This document shows, in pieces, positions 31,414 through 42,833 of a stretch of 64,000 nucleotides of DNA (its first letter is position 1; each line of letters begins with the position of its first letter). The notes beneath the pieces were generated by a model. The model was given only the letters and a program-made list of their open reading frames with translations. It did not search any database and was not told the DNA's origin. The DNA comes from Sporopachydermia quercuum (Eukaryota > Ascomycota > Sporopachydermiomycetes > Sporopachydermiales > Sporopachydermiaceae). The DNA lies in the NCBI GenBank assembly GCA_001599295.1, contig BCGN01000007.1, forward strand, positions 136,433 through 200,432, written 5' to 3'. A program made the position numbers and the translations under genes.

Positions 31414-34400
31414 TTCAAGCTTGCTTTCATTGGCGATAGTTGCTGTGTATGGTTGTGATGTGCGTGTTCTGCATGCAGTTCCTCTGCATTTAGGGTGTAA
31501 GAAGGTGATATCTGAAGATCAGCTATCAATTACTATAATAAATCTCAAAACAAGCGGATCCAATGGCGAATTAGCACAGGAGTATATATTTTATCTGCCA
31601 GTTTGCCTGTTGATTTTGACGATTTTAGTAAAGTAGCACAACCAGCGCTTGCCCGTTTATGTATGTGTTCACCGAAATGCAGGTGAGCGTATTGATGGAT
31701 GCTTACTGAATGGTCTACCGAACTAGCTTCCAATTTGTTCAAAACAGCAAATGTCTCTTTAATGAATGTAACTGATTCTTGAAATTTGGCCTAGTTTCTG
31801 CTGTTCATTTGCTAATTTTGCTTGTAGTATCACGGTGTTGATGTGTACAACAGCCTTCTTTGTTCGATATGCTGTAATATGGTATGGTATGGAATGGAAT
31901 GTATGGTAGGAAGATACATGTATGGGTTGAGTTTGGTCCAGAAATTCAGGGCTGATGTTGTTGAAATCGTGATAAAAAGCNACTATTCAGTTCAATTAGC
32001 TGTATATAAAAGAAATAGCAGTATTCAGGGAGGAAGAACAACAAGCGTAGATTGGAAATGACGCAAGTGGATAATCAATGATAACTGTGAAGAGAAGAAA
32101 GAAACAATAGATGATGAAACAGTGAAGATGAGGAATAGGTGTACGTAAAGGAATGTGGAAGTGTAAACAGCAGGTTCAAATGGAAATGTGTACGGTGTTC
32201 CTAATTTGGCATCTGTGTGAGATGAGATTCTATTTATAGTGGGAACCTTAAACGAACATGAACTGCATACGGAAGGGAGGACAGCAAAAACGTAACTTAT
32301 AGGTGAAGTTATTGGGAAAGTACTGGGGATGAGAACGAAAGTATAAAATGAGGAAGAGGTAAAGGTAACGGTAAAGGAAAATGCGGCACGAGATGAGATT
32401 GGATTGTGGATTGTGGATGTAAGTTCATCAGAGTAGGAATGAGAGTATGTTTGAAGTGCAGCTTTACTGGCGAATAATAGAAAATAGAAATAGAAGTACT
32501 TGTTTGACAAAGGAGACACTGACAGTAATTACTGAGAGACCATCCGAACAATAGCGGTAATGTCAATCAAACGAATAGCTGTTACAGGAAGATCAAGAAA
32601 TTGAGAAGAAATTGACATTTCAATAGATAGAAATGTCAAATCGTTAACTAATTCACTTAGTGAGTTATTTTAAATATTGCTTGTATTTGTAGATATGTCT
32701 GTCCTGCTTGTTCACCTTGAAGCTGCAGGCATCCGGCAGCCCTTGCTCGAGGCCTCCAGTTATCAAGCATAATATACAAGCAAATGCCTCTATAGTAAAA
32801 AACTGAAAATCTTTGCTCAATCTATTTGAGCTAAATCTGGCAGACCTGTTAAAAAGTCAAGATTAAAGCCGATCCTTTTAGATGTCCTATTTAATGCCTT
32901 GGTATATATAACAAGCACGCTAGTCAATCCTTATTGGCAGAATTTCGGTTANTTAACAAAAAAAATAGTAGTGTATTCAATTAGAAATCAGGAATTAGCT
33001 GTTCTAGTGTCATTTAGGGACTCTTCCTAGCGGATTATTCAATTCTGCTCCTCTATTTAATAGCATCCTACTCATAGTAATCACTGCTCTCACTTCAAAT
33101 CTCCTGGCGATGTGAATATTGGTTCCTAGTTTTATCCTTGTTTCATCAAACGTTGTCATTATACATAAATGAAATCAATGATAAATTCAAATTAGATGTA
33201 ATAACTCTATTTATATTGAGTATAGTACTTTTTCCAATCATCTCTCTATGTGCTTTCTGTAGTTAATATAACAAGTCATACCATAAAGAAAAGTTTCATA
33301 TGGCAGAAAATTATCATCACTAGTGAAAGATTCCTTTCTGATAACTAGAGAAGAGGATATTACGGTATGGAATTAACGATTCGGTCATACTTTGAACTTA
33401 AAGATGAATATGCATGGTTAGGGAACCTTAATCGGTTTTCAGTAAGAGCTAAGTTTGATTTTCGCCCATATTGGCTGTTTATCAATGAGATTAGTGGCTG
33501 AAAGCAAAATAGTTTGAAGAATTTGAGCTCTGTGCTAACAGCTCATTGTCTTCTTTTATGATCGATTGGTTTTCGTGTAACAGATTATCATTGTTCTCAC
33601 GTTCTATATGCTTGTCAATTGAAAGCACAATAAACAGAACCGAGAGTTGATATTCTATTACTTTAGGTATTTCTAAATGCAGAACTTAAACTCATTAGTA
33701 TAACTTTGTTTCCTAGGCGAAACTAACTTACCAAAACAACGAAACTAGATTCTCCATGTCTAATAACAACTCAATAAATAATTGAATTCTTTTCAAAATC
33801 TGAAACAAATTTCTCGTAAAGTGATATTCTTCTCTACAATCTAACAATTCTGAGCGTTAATTACACACCGGTTGGTTCATTCGAAAGAAATATCTTATCT
33901 AACAAGAGAACCGAAGAACCTAATCTCCCTCAAGTTTTTCCGACCCAGCTTTTTTCTATGTAGAACCCCAAAATAGACACTCTGCGTATGTACAACTCGC
34001 CGCAATTTGTTCCAAGTTTTTCTTGATGACGTAAACCTTCTCTTATCATTACTTGGTCAAACAATGATGAGTTTATTAAATGTGTGAGTCAACTGCCAAT
34101 GGCTTCTCCGTCTTGGCTTTGTATAGTAAATGAGGGCCATAATAAAATAATGGAAGTAATTGTATGTAAAGTAAATTGAATGTTTGGCGAAATATGGGGT
34201 AATCAGCTGTCATTGTTTATTGTAATAAAATTAGTTCAAATTCGATAGCTAGTGTCAACATCAATGATGTAATTACCTAGCATTGAAGTTGGTTTGAGAG
34301 TCAAAAGAAAGAAAGAAAGAAATATGCTATATATAAAGTTAATTGTTGAGAGAAGTCAGAGACATTAGCATGTAATGAATCAATTAACGAGCTGCGGGCC

Positions 34401-34840
34401 TATTATACTGAACAGTGGTGCCAACGACATCACAAATTCTCATCAGTTTGCACCTACGCTTCCGAAGATACGTTGGTTATTCAATATATAAAATTACGGC
34501 TGTCAGCGCCTGAAGTTGAAGTTTGAAAGCTGTTATCAGGCTTTGTGTGTAATTGGTGTGTTGGAATGTTTTATTGATGAATTTGGAGGATAATGAAGAA
34601 GCATTGCTCCAATCGAAATTTATACCTCTCTCTAGCTAATTGAACCTGAACGTACTATCAAATATCCATAATTAATAAGAATGGATCAATATAAATGAGA
34701 ATTTATTTATTTGTAGAAACAAACGTGAAATGAAAAAAGTAATAAAATGAATACTGCCGCAAGTATCGCCTATTCCTTTGTATCTACCCTCTTTTCTTTT
34801 GATCGCATAATCAAATAAGCAAACAATCATGTGAATTTAT

Positions 34841-34853
34841 CACGTGCCACGTG
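34841..34853. promoter_or_regulatory. Tandem CACGTG E-boxes, distal JLP1 promoter
   Basis: CACGTG at 34841-34846 and again at 34848-34853, separated by one base, about 1.06 kb before the JLP1 start. Cbf1 binds CACGTG in promoters of sulfur-assimilation genes. Confidence 0.45.
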
Positions 34854-35501
34854 AGTAGCTGAGCCTTCAAATCTGGTTTTTTTCAGCCGCAGTCAAGCCA
34901 TAGATAAATCTCCCCATATAGTCGTCACTGGACTTTCAAGTAATAAAAACCAGATCAATCTAGTTCATCATTGAATAATGTTCTGCACACAATCACCCTT
35001 CGATTCAGCGTGTACTCAACTTCCTTTGTTATCAATCGGGACTACTTAATCAACTATCTTCTACAATTCTANGCTTTACAAGAAGCTTGTTCAGACATTG
35101 AATATTTCTCTAGATTTTCAATTGGTACTAATAGGAATACTCTTAATATCTAATCAATAGGACTTCATAGAGCATTCTCTATATAACTACATGAACTTCA
35201 ATTAAACAAACTACCGTCTATACATCATCTCATCAGCAATTCTCTAACAAACAAGGTCTATTTGCAGTCTTCTCACCATTCGAACAATCAAATTTCATTA
35301 ATTCTCCAATCCATCCAACAATCTATATAATCCACATATAAACAATCTACCACTGCCAAGCATTTCTCAGTTATTTATGAATGTCAGGTTTTATATCGGG
35401 ATATTCTTCTATGTCCGACAAAATGTACCACTTATCNGAGCCAATTGTAAAGAAAGGACCTATTTGACGCACACTATGACACTATGACACTACATATCAG
35501 T

Positions 35502-35557
35502 CACGTGAGTATACATCTAAACTTGAGGTTTCTTCGAATCTGATCATATATCACGTG
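35502..35557. promoter_or_regulatory. Two proximal CACGTG E-boxes of JLP1
   Basis: TCACGTGA at 35501-35508 and TCACGTGG at 35551-35558 lie about 400 and 350 bp before the JLP1 ATG, 50 bp apart. TCACGTGA is the full Cbf1 consensus. JLP1 in Saccharomyces is induced by sulfur limitation, which fits. Confidence 0.55.
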
Positions 35558-35903
35558 GAGATAGGACAATGTGCAAATATTGTCTTAATCTAAGAGGAAA
35601 AATTGTAATCTCTTAGCATTTTTACCACTCTATGAAATCATCGAAAGTTTTCTCTTCCACTTTGATTGATTTTGATGAAAACCAATGGCAATGAGGACTT
35701 TTGACCTTTGTAATTTCCCCTCTTCTGTATGGTTTACAGAAAGTATTTAATGCTACCCTCTTCCAGTTATTCAACATGATCATTTTACAGGAAACCAGAA
35801 CCTTTTATCAATTGGAAGACTANAATAGACTTGTATTACTCAGAACAGCGCTACAGTAGTATTTCATTGCCCTCCTTCTTGGTATAATTAATCTCTTTTC
35901 AAA

Positions 35904-37085
35904 ATGGCCCCTAGTGCTTCTGCAACTGTCACTGTTGTTGAACAAAACGACGATGCTCGTCTTCTGAAAGACAAGAAAGCTGAAGAATTAAGAGACTTGG
36001 TGAATCCCAAAGGTTTTTACGGCGGCTTCCCTTATAGAACTGTTGAGGATGAAAATGGAGATTTTATCATTCCTCCTGAGGATGCCAAGGAATCAGCTTA
36101 TCCTCAATTTTTGCCCTTTCATCATAGAGATTTAGTTTTTGATACACCTGAAAGTTATGAGGTTGAGGATGTTGCTAAAAGGGCTGATCCTTCTCTTAAA
36201 AATTTGTTTAACTCTGATGAGATCAAAACAAAAAACATTACCCCAAAGTTTGGAACTGAATTGAAAGGAATTCAGTTATCAAAGTTAAATAGTGCTCAGA
36301 GAGATGAACTCGCTCTTTATATTCAAAAGAGGAAACTAGTTGTTTTACGTGATCAAGATCTTAAAGATCAACCTTTAGAGGATATTTCTAATTTTGGAAA
36401 GCATTTCGGTCCACAACATATTCATCCTGCCGCTGGTGCAGCTAAAGGATTTCCTGAAATNCTTACTGTTTACAGACCAGGATATTCTACAGACTATGAA
36501 AAAGCCTTTAAAGAGAGATTAAACTCTATCAACTGGCACAGTGATATTTCTTTCGAAGAACAGCCAGCTGCTCTCTCTTTTTTAGCAATCTTAGAATTGC
36601 CTGATAGCGGTGGTGATACCTTATATGCTGATACAGTTGAGGCTTATAATCGNTTGTCCCCTGCGTTACAGAAATTCCTTGAAGGATTGACTGTTGTTCA
36701 TTCGGGATTGGATTTTGGAAAATTAACCAGTTCTAAGTTTGGCGATAAGGGTATCAAGCGTAAAATCTCTATTAGTGAGCATCCACTTGTTAGGACTCAT
36801 CCTGTTACTGGTGAAAAGGCTTTGTTTGTTAATCCAGGTTTCTCAAGAAGAGTTGTTCAATTGAAGAAGGAAGAATCTGATTGGTTGTTGAATTTTTTAT
36901 TTGAACATATTTCTAAAGGTCAAGATTTCCATGCTAGAGCTAAATGGGAACCTGGTACTATCGTTGCTTGGGATAACAGATTAACTTTACATAGTGCTTT
37001 ATTGGATTGGGATACTAATGAGACAAGACATGCTTTTAGATTAACTCCAATTGGAGAAAAGCCATATTTTGACGGATCAGCGTAG
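35904..37085 (+). CDS. JLP1: Fe(II)/2-oxoglutarate sulfonate dioxygenase (TauD family)
   Basis: The 393-residue protein is a TauD/TfdA dioxygenase like Saccharomyces Jlp1 (YLL057C). The iron-binding facial triad is His212 and Asp214 in NWHSDIS and His363 in RLTLHSALLDWD; the 2-oxoglutarate-binding arginine is probably Arg379 in RHAFRLTP (Arg375 is the alternative). Other family blocks are FGTELKGIQLS near 115 and LRDQDL near 148. Reaction: oxidative cleavage of taurine or other alkylsulfonates to an aldehyde and sulfite, giving sulfur for growth. It is expected in the cytosol. The ATG has a good context (CAAA before it). Both N bases are at third codon positions. The promoter has four CACGTG boxes, in line with Cbf1/Met4 control of sulfur genes. 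Confidence 0.94.
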   Translation: MAPSASATVTVVEQNDDARLLKDKKAEELRDLVNPKGFYGGFPYRTVEDENGDFIIPPEDAKESAYPQFLPFHHRDLVFDTPESYEVEDVAKRADPSLKNLFNSDEIKTKNITPKFGTELKGIQLSKLNSAQRDELALYIQKRKLVVLRDQDLKDQPLEDISNFGKHFGPQHIHPAAGAAKGFPEXLTVYRPGYSTDYEKAFKERLNSINWHSDISFEEQPAALSFLAILELPDSGGDTLYADTVEAYNXLSPALQKFLEGLTVVHSGLDFGKLTSSKFGDKGIKRKISISEHPLVRTHPVTGEKALFVNPGFSRRVVQLKKEESDWLLNFLFEHISKGQDFHARAKWEPGTIVAWDNRLTLHSALLDWDTNETRHAFRLTPIGEKPYFDGSA

Positions 37086-38349
37086 TGGGTTTTTCGGCTT
37101 TAGATCGAACATAATGAAGCGTTTGATTCTTTCGTTTTTCTTTTTATTGTTGAGAGAGGATAAGTATAATGCTATTGATTAGCATCTTAGATTTTGGTTA
37201 GACTTTCAATCTTATAACCGTAAGAACAACTGTAGAATCAAGTAAATTAAGGACGATATAGTTTTCCCTAGCGATTCTCAAATCTAACAAATACAACAAC
37301 TGCAATTAAGGAACTGATTAGGAGATTACTAGTTCAAAGTGATGTTAATGAGCAGACTTAAAAATTGGGAGAAGATCTAGTTAATTTGCCTCTAAAGGGC
37401 AATAATTTTTAATTACTAGTAAATATGTAGAAAAAGAAATAATATTGAGTCTCCTTAGAAATACTTATGTTGTATGTCTCTACTTCAAATCCTTCCAATT
37501 GAAGTGGAGGTAAAGTAATTTCAATAGCTCGGTTTTAAATTTCAGGAGATAACAGAAAATAACTTAGCTTAATTGAATGGTCATAGCTGTTGGGAGGTNA
37601 GCGAATGATGAGAAGTTTGAGTTATTCTTTCTCCAAAAAGAAGATATTAAACATCCAAGCCTTCCACATCATATATTCCCAAATGGGAATAAATGCCAAG
37701 CGCTCTTGATCTGCATGATTGCGCAATTAGGTACTATTATTTCCAACCTTATTNCAGGCCCTCCGATTCTTGTTGCCCTATCTTTCTAACGCAAATAATT
37801 TCCCCTTTAATGCCAACAAAAGGAGTAATCCTACTAATCTTNCTATTATTTATGATTATGATATTAAGTAACGGATTTTGCCGTTATCTTATTATCTCCT
37901 TTGTTTGGTATACCTTGGTTCTTTATCAGGAATAACAGAAATAAAGTTTCTCTAGATTTACCCGATTAACTGTCGTAAGCAAAATCAACGATTAGATTAT
38001 TTCACTATTGGATTTATGACGACTTTTTTTCACTCTTCTCGTTCTATGTTTTTCATACACCGTAATGGTCAACTCCTTTCCATTTTTTTCTCTTGTCTTT
38101 TCTTTTGTTTTTTGTCCTTTTTTCTCCCTTCAATAAACAGGATTTTTGGGAGTTCGCAGAGAGCAACGTTACTGATTGGGCACTATAGCTTGGAATAAAA
38201 TAACGAGATTGAGGGATATCGCGTGCGAAGACAACACTAGAAAAGAGAACTGTGTAATCTTAGCATAACGAAGTACCGCAGGCANCCCGTCGAATGTATA
38301 TCAAAATTAAGATCTTAGAAGATAAAATTAAAGATATAAAATATTGGAA
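37086..38349. other. Intergenic region between JLP1 and the Mpv17-like gene
   Basis: The 1.3 kb holds the JLP1 3' end and the next promoter, which includes a pyrimidine-rich tract at about 38080-38130. Short ORFs (37577-37789, 37693-37935, 38016-38198) are interrupted by N or low complexity, and no domain is seen. Confidence 0.4.
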
Positions 38350-39168
38350 ATGAGTAAAAGTAATCACCCTACTTTGCTATCGAAGTACATTCATTTACTG
38401 GAGACACGACCATTATTGACGAAATCTGCTACTGCTGCAATTCTGTCAGGATCAAGTGAAGTGCTATCATCAGTGCTTGCTGGCGATAGCTCCAGGGAAT
38501 ATGAAATCTCAATACCTATCATCAATTTAAAGAAAACAGCATTCACAACGACTCATATGAAGCTGAATAAAAAGTCTGATGGTGGTGAAGAAGAAAACGA
38601 AGTTCAATATCAATATGATTTGTTTATCGATTATAAGAAGATCTCTTTTAAATCATACCTTTCCACCAAAGTACCTTTAATGGCATTATTTGGTTTCAGT
38701 ATTTCAGCACCTTTGTCACATTATGTTTACCAACTACTGTTTCAGTATTTTGGACCATCAACAAAATTGGCGAAGAGTTCACCAAAATTAACAAAAGTTC
38801 TCCATATAATAGCATCCAACTTAACTCTCTCACCTGCTATAAACATTGCATTCATCCTTTACATGACAATCATTTCAACTAAAGTTGGTTTAGAAAAGTA
38901 TAAGAATATCGGATCAAAATTAAAGTACCTTTTCCAATTATATGCATCTAAAGGTACTGAAGCATTAAAGAAGAATTTACTTCGAACATTAAAGGTCTCT
39001 TGGATCATGAATCCAGCCGTTTTATTGTTTGCTCAGAACTTCGTTCCTCCTACATTATGGGTTCCTTTCTTTTCATTGTTTGGATTCGTATTAGGAACGT
39101 ATAACAACTATACAGTGAAAAGGAAATTGTTGGATCAAAAGAAGAACGAGAAGGCAAAGAATGAGTAA
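38350..39168 (+). CDS. Mpv17/PMP22-family membrane protein
   Basis: From the ATG at 38350 the protein has 272 residues. The N-terminus YIHLLETRPLLTKSATAAIL is the family's start (YL..L...P..T....). A hydrophilic insertion (about 45-90) follows, then GFSISAPLSHYVYQLL and SNLTLSPAINIAFILYM as middle membrane segments, and the C-terminal SWIMNPAVLLFAQNFVPPTLW with FGFVLGTYNNY. The last two blocks match the filamentous-fungal PMP22-like members (SW...P..LAFAQ.F.P...WVPFF) better than Saccharomyces SYM1. Family members form channels or pores in the peroxisomal or inner mitochondrial membrane. Four hydrophobic segments are visible. The organelle cannot be decided from sequence. A TTG codon two positions upstream is in frame but is not a likely start. 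Confidence 0.85.
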   Translation: MSKSNHPTLLSKYIHLLETRPLLTKSATAAILSGSSEVLSSVLAGDSSREYEISIPIINLKKTAFTTTHMKLNKKSDGGEEENEVQYQYDLFIDYKKISFKSYLSTKVPLMALFGFSISAPLSHYVYQLLFQYFGPSTKLAKSSPKLTKVLHIIASNLTLSPAINIAFILYMTIISTKVGLEKYKNIGSKLKYLFQLYASKGTEALKKNLLRTLKVSWIMNPAVLLFAQNFVPPTLWVPFFSLFGFVLGTYNNYTVKRKLLDQKKNEKAKNE

Positions 39169-41252
39169 GAAAGAAAGAGGGTGGAATGTAGTGTTGAGTT
39201 GAAGATAGAGATGAAGATGCAGGTTAAACAATAGAACGTTTCTTGTTTTTCCTCTGTAGGAGTAAAAAATGTATTGCATATAATACCAAACTAAAATAAA
39301 GAGATAACTGGATTGTCAGGTTAATACAAGTTGAAATGTAGGAAATTTTATATATGTGAATGCCTGATATCTGATGCCTGGTGCCTTATAGACTAAAGTA
39401 TAGACCAATTGCTGATTGATCCAAAATCTTACGATTAAGCGAACTTCTTCTTGTTTACCTGATATTCAATCAAATTCCCGTTGTTCCGGTAACCTATACC
39501 ACCAAGAATAGTATGTGATATTTTACACAACGGAGNTCATAGGCCTTTTTTGAAAACAGTTCTCTGTTGTAACCTGCGTATTGGTTTTATGTAAATTGAA
39601 ATACTGCAAATTACTCACCAACCAATATGTATATAATTAAAGATTCTAGCTCACTCACCAGAGCATTTCGACGACGATCGGCATACTCTCTGTANATCTA
39701 TAGCTAAAATTATTATCACCATATGCTTTTTTGTCAGTCCCCACAATCAAATATAGTATAAATCCCTTCTGCTTCACAATTCTATTTGACATGCACGAAT
39801 TAGAACTCTGCATANGCGTACAGTATGCAAAGCCTAAAACAAGCATAAGCGACACGGCGACACGTTAAATTTCCTTAACTATGAAAGAATCAACATACAG
39901 ACAAGGTTTTTCTTAACAATCAAGATGATCTGAATAATAGTACTACTCGCATGAAAAAATTTCGTGTTTTTATTTAATATCCTGAATGGCTAAATCTCAA
40001 TCGTTTAACTCGACTATTATTTTAGTGAAATATCTAGGAAAAGCTGTTTCATTGGCATTCCCAACCCTTTTAGCAAGTTTCAGTAGAACCTAGTCTCTTC
40101 ATTGCGATACTTCGATTTAGCTGTTGAATAATGATATTTATGGGCTCTAAACGCATTTTAATACACCCGCAGATTTTCGTTCTCAACCTTGAATATCCTG
40201 TTATTTCCTCCATTGCGATTCATTTCTAATATCTCATTTCTAAAATAAAGGAAACACCAAAAATCCAATACAATCAAAATTTCAATCCTGCTTAAAGTTT
40301 TCTTAGGTTAGGCAATTCATATGATTATTATGTATGCACAGTTAGCTTGCTTTAATTACACACAGCTCACACTTTATTCCATTTTCAAACAGCAAGATGA
40401 GTAGTTATGGTAAATTGACATCAACAACTCTATCACTACCTAAGATTTCACCCTTCCAATCCATTCGTAATTAGATCAATAAGAACTTAACAAATCTAAA
40501 CAATCTCAATAGCATTCCCACTTTCTATTCTCCTTCCAGCTCACTTCCCNCTTGTTTCCCCTCGAAACCCTCCCTCATCCAAACGCCAAAAATGTATGCC
40601 CCTCTTGCATGTTCCTGCATTTCCTCTAACCTGTTCTCCTAATCGGGTATCCCAATTTCATCTACTTTAAATAGATTTTACTTTTCGTGTCTGCGGTCTA
40701 AATCATATAAGCATCTTTGTGTTTGGCGATGATGCACTAATACAATAAATTCATGAGCTTCAAGCTACGTTTATCTATTGTAGCTTATTCTATCCTCTTC
40801 CCTCTACGTTTAGATGTTGATTCAGTTGATGTTATATTGCTAATTAGCATCGGATAAATCAAGTGTAATATCAGAGAAGCAATCAGATAAACTGTAGCTT
40901 CTATCGTGGGTTAAACAGCATCTGTCGTCTATCGATTAGGAGTAGTAACTTTAACTATACTACTGTTGGTGATAAATAAAAGGTGGCATAATAACAGAGG
41001 AGAGAAGAGAGAACGGGAAACAAGACACAAGTCCATCAAGGAATGCTAGTAAACCAGGTTAACTATTGCTAGTGACAATCGTTGCATCTACAAGGAAGAT
41101 AGTGCCAATTGGTTTATCTACTGAACTGCTATTACACTATTACCAGATGACCAGTATCTCTGTTTTACGGGAAGAGAAAGAAACAAACCAGAATATACAG
41201 TAACATAACTTGCCATAAGCTGTACATTATTTTATAGTGAACTTTCACTAGT
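39169..41252. other. Intergenic region before BUD14
   Basis: Two kilobases between tandem genes. No ORF with a domain, no tRNA and no clear repeat was recognised; the one listed short minus-strand frame (39655-39855) contains two N bases. Confidence 0.4.
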
Positions 41253-42833
41253 ATGACTTCTACAATACAAGAATCAAAGAATTATTTCGATTCGCGCGTG
41301 GCCATTACTGATAGCATCTCTGATACTGACGGACTCGCGACTGTCAATGAATCTACCAATACATTTGATACTGAAAACACGGATGATAGCATCACCAACA
41401 CTTATGATTTAAGTGTGCCGTTAACACCACCGACGGAACCAATCGATCCCCAATATGTTTATGCTATTTATGATTTCCTAGCAACAGATCCTTCCCATAT
41501 CACTATACATAAAAATGATGCTCTACAACTATTAAACGATGAGAATTCTTATTGGTGGTTAGTGAAAGCTGCCGATAAAGATGAAGTTGGATTNGTTCCT
41601 GCTGAAACACTTGAAATATACCCTGAGAGATTGGCAAGACTGAATAAATTCAAGAATGAAGAAATAGAGAGGTTAGGTGATATAGGACTAGGTATCGTTG
41701 GTATTGAGAATAATAATAATGATAGTAATGGAACGAGCGTTGGTTATTTTGATGTCGAAGCAAGAAATTGTGATTCAATTGGTATTAGAAATTTAGATGG
41801 GAGCATCAGTAAAAAAAGCGTCTGTACAATTAGTAGTAGCAACGTGGATTTGCCTATCGATGGTGGCAGTATCAACAATGGCAATGATCATATAATGCCA
41901 TTGAATATAGGCAAGAAAAGTGAAGGAGATAAATCAGTATCTTTCTCCACAATAACTTATGTTGATGATATGCTGAAACCAGCAATAGAATTGCCCTTGA
42001 ACTCTCCAAGCTGTTCGCCTGAGCCTGTAAGTGTGGCTGAGTTTGAATCAATGGCGCAACTTATAAATAACGCGGAAAAAGAAATCAATTGGAATGCAAC
42101 TGAGGAGCAGACTGAGGAGGAGGTTGAAATAGTCCAAGAGGAAGATACAGTGGCGCAACCAGTAGAAAAAGAGATTCNNACTAAGAGTAACTCCGTGCAA
42201 CGCCCTATTGGGCCCCTGTCATCAAGTCATCGAACAGAACCACAATCAGGGCATTCAAANCAAAGTAACCAACCCAAACAGCTTACTGGCTTGCCCAAAT
42301 CATCACCAGCAACTACAAGTACTATTCTCAATTCACCAGAAGCTGCTGTTTCGCCATCTTCTCCTGCATCACCAATATCACCATTTTCGCCTGCTCCTTC
42401 TTCATTGTCCTCGATATCATTAACGCCTATTGACCCCTTGATGTCACCATCAACAACTCTGGTTTCTTCCAAATTCCAGGAATTGGAACAATCAATGCAG
42501 GATATCCTATTACCAATAGAAGAAGAAACGCCTGATGATGATATTTCTAGAAATGGCGAATCAGGCTCTCCCAGTTCATCAAGAAGTTACAAGTCTTCGC
42601 CAAAGCCTCCATCATTACCTTTACAGTCACGTTCCAAACAGTCAACAGGAAATTCCTTTTTGTCTCCATCTCGTCAACAAGAGCAGCAAAACATCAGAGA
42701 AGGTACATATAATGGGCTATCCCTACAGTCACTCACCAGAATACTTAATCCTGAAATAAACACAATTTATCAACCATCATTTAAAAAGCTACAGAATCTC
42801 AAAGAACGATTAGATGCAATTCTAAACAGTTGA
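41253..42833 (+). CDS. BUD14: BUD14/Tea4-like SH3 protein, PP1 (Glc7) regulator
   Basis: The 526-residue protein has one SH3 domain at about 68-125 (YVYAIYDFLATDPSHITIHK, then NSYWWLVKAADKDEVG and VPAETLEIYPERLARLNKFK). The SH3 core followed directly by PERLARLNK is the signature of the Bud14/Tea4 group. Residues 227-231 (KSVSF) form an RVxF-type docking motif for type 1 phosphatase, again as in Bud14 and Tea4, which bring Glc7/Dis2 to the cell cortex. The rest is disordered, with a Ser/Pro-rich region (about 340-490) full of possible phosphosites. The C-terminus ends in a short helix (FKKLQNLKERLDAILNS). Known roles: polarity, formin (Bnr1) and microtubule/dynein control. It converges with KAP104. 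The orthology is by domain plan and motifs. Confidence 0.8.
   Translation: MTSTIQESKNYFDSRVAITDSISDTDGLATVNESTNTFDTENTDDSITNTYDLSVPLTPPTEPIDPQYVYAIYDFLATDPSHITIHKNDALQLLNDENSYWWLVKAADKDEVGXVPAETLEIYPERLARLNKFKNEEIERLGDIGLGIVGIENNNNDSNGTSVGYFDVEARNCDSIGIRNLDGSISKKSVCTISSSNVDLPIDGGSINNGNDHIMPLNIGKKSEGDKSVSFSTITYVDDMLKPAIELPLNSPSCSPEPVSVAEFESMAQLINNAEKEINWNATEEQTEEEVEIVQEEDTVAQPVEKEIXTKSNSVQRPIGPLSSSHRTEPQSGHSXQSNQPKQLTGLPKSSPATTSTILNSPEAAVSPSSPASPISPFSPAPSSLSSISLTPIDPLMSPSTTLVSSKFQELEQSMQDILLPIEEETPDDDISRNGESGSPSSSRSYKSSPKPPSLPLQSRSKQSTGNSFLSPSRQQEQQNIREGTYNGLSLQSLTRILNPEINTIYQPSFKKLQNLKERLDAILNS

Larger units (their letters stand above)
31414..35903. other. 4.5 kb divergent intergenic region before JLP1
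   Basis: This is the longest gap in the window. ORFs here (32025-32519 and 32309-32566, minus) lie over purine-rich DNA and read as Ser/Phe/Thr-rich low-complexity sequence, so I do not call them genes. A GC-rich patch at 32701-32765 stands out from its AT-rich surroundings. Four CACGTG boxes lie in the right-hand 1.1 kb (listed separately). AAAG repeats are at 34303-34321. Confidence 0.45.

Noticed and set aside
32025-32566. Two overlapping minus-strand ORFs of 164 and 85 codons
   Set aside because: Both read as Ser/Phe/Thr/Leu-rich low complexity in different frames of the same purine-rich stretch; no conserved pattern.
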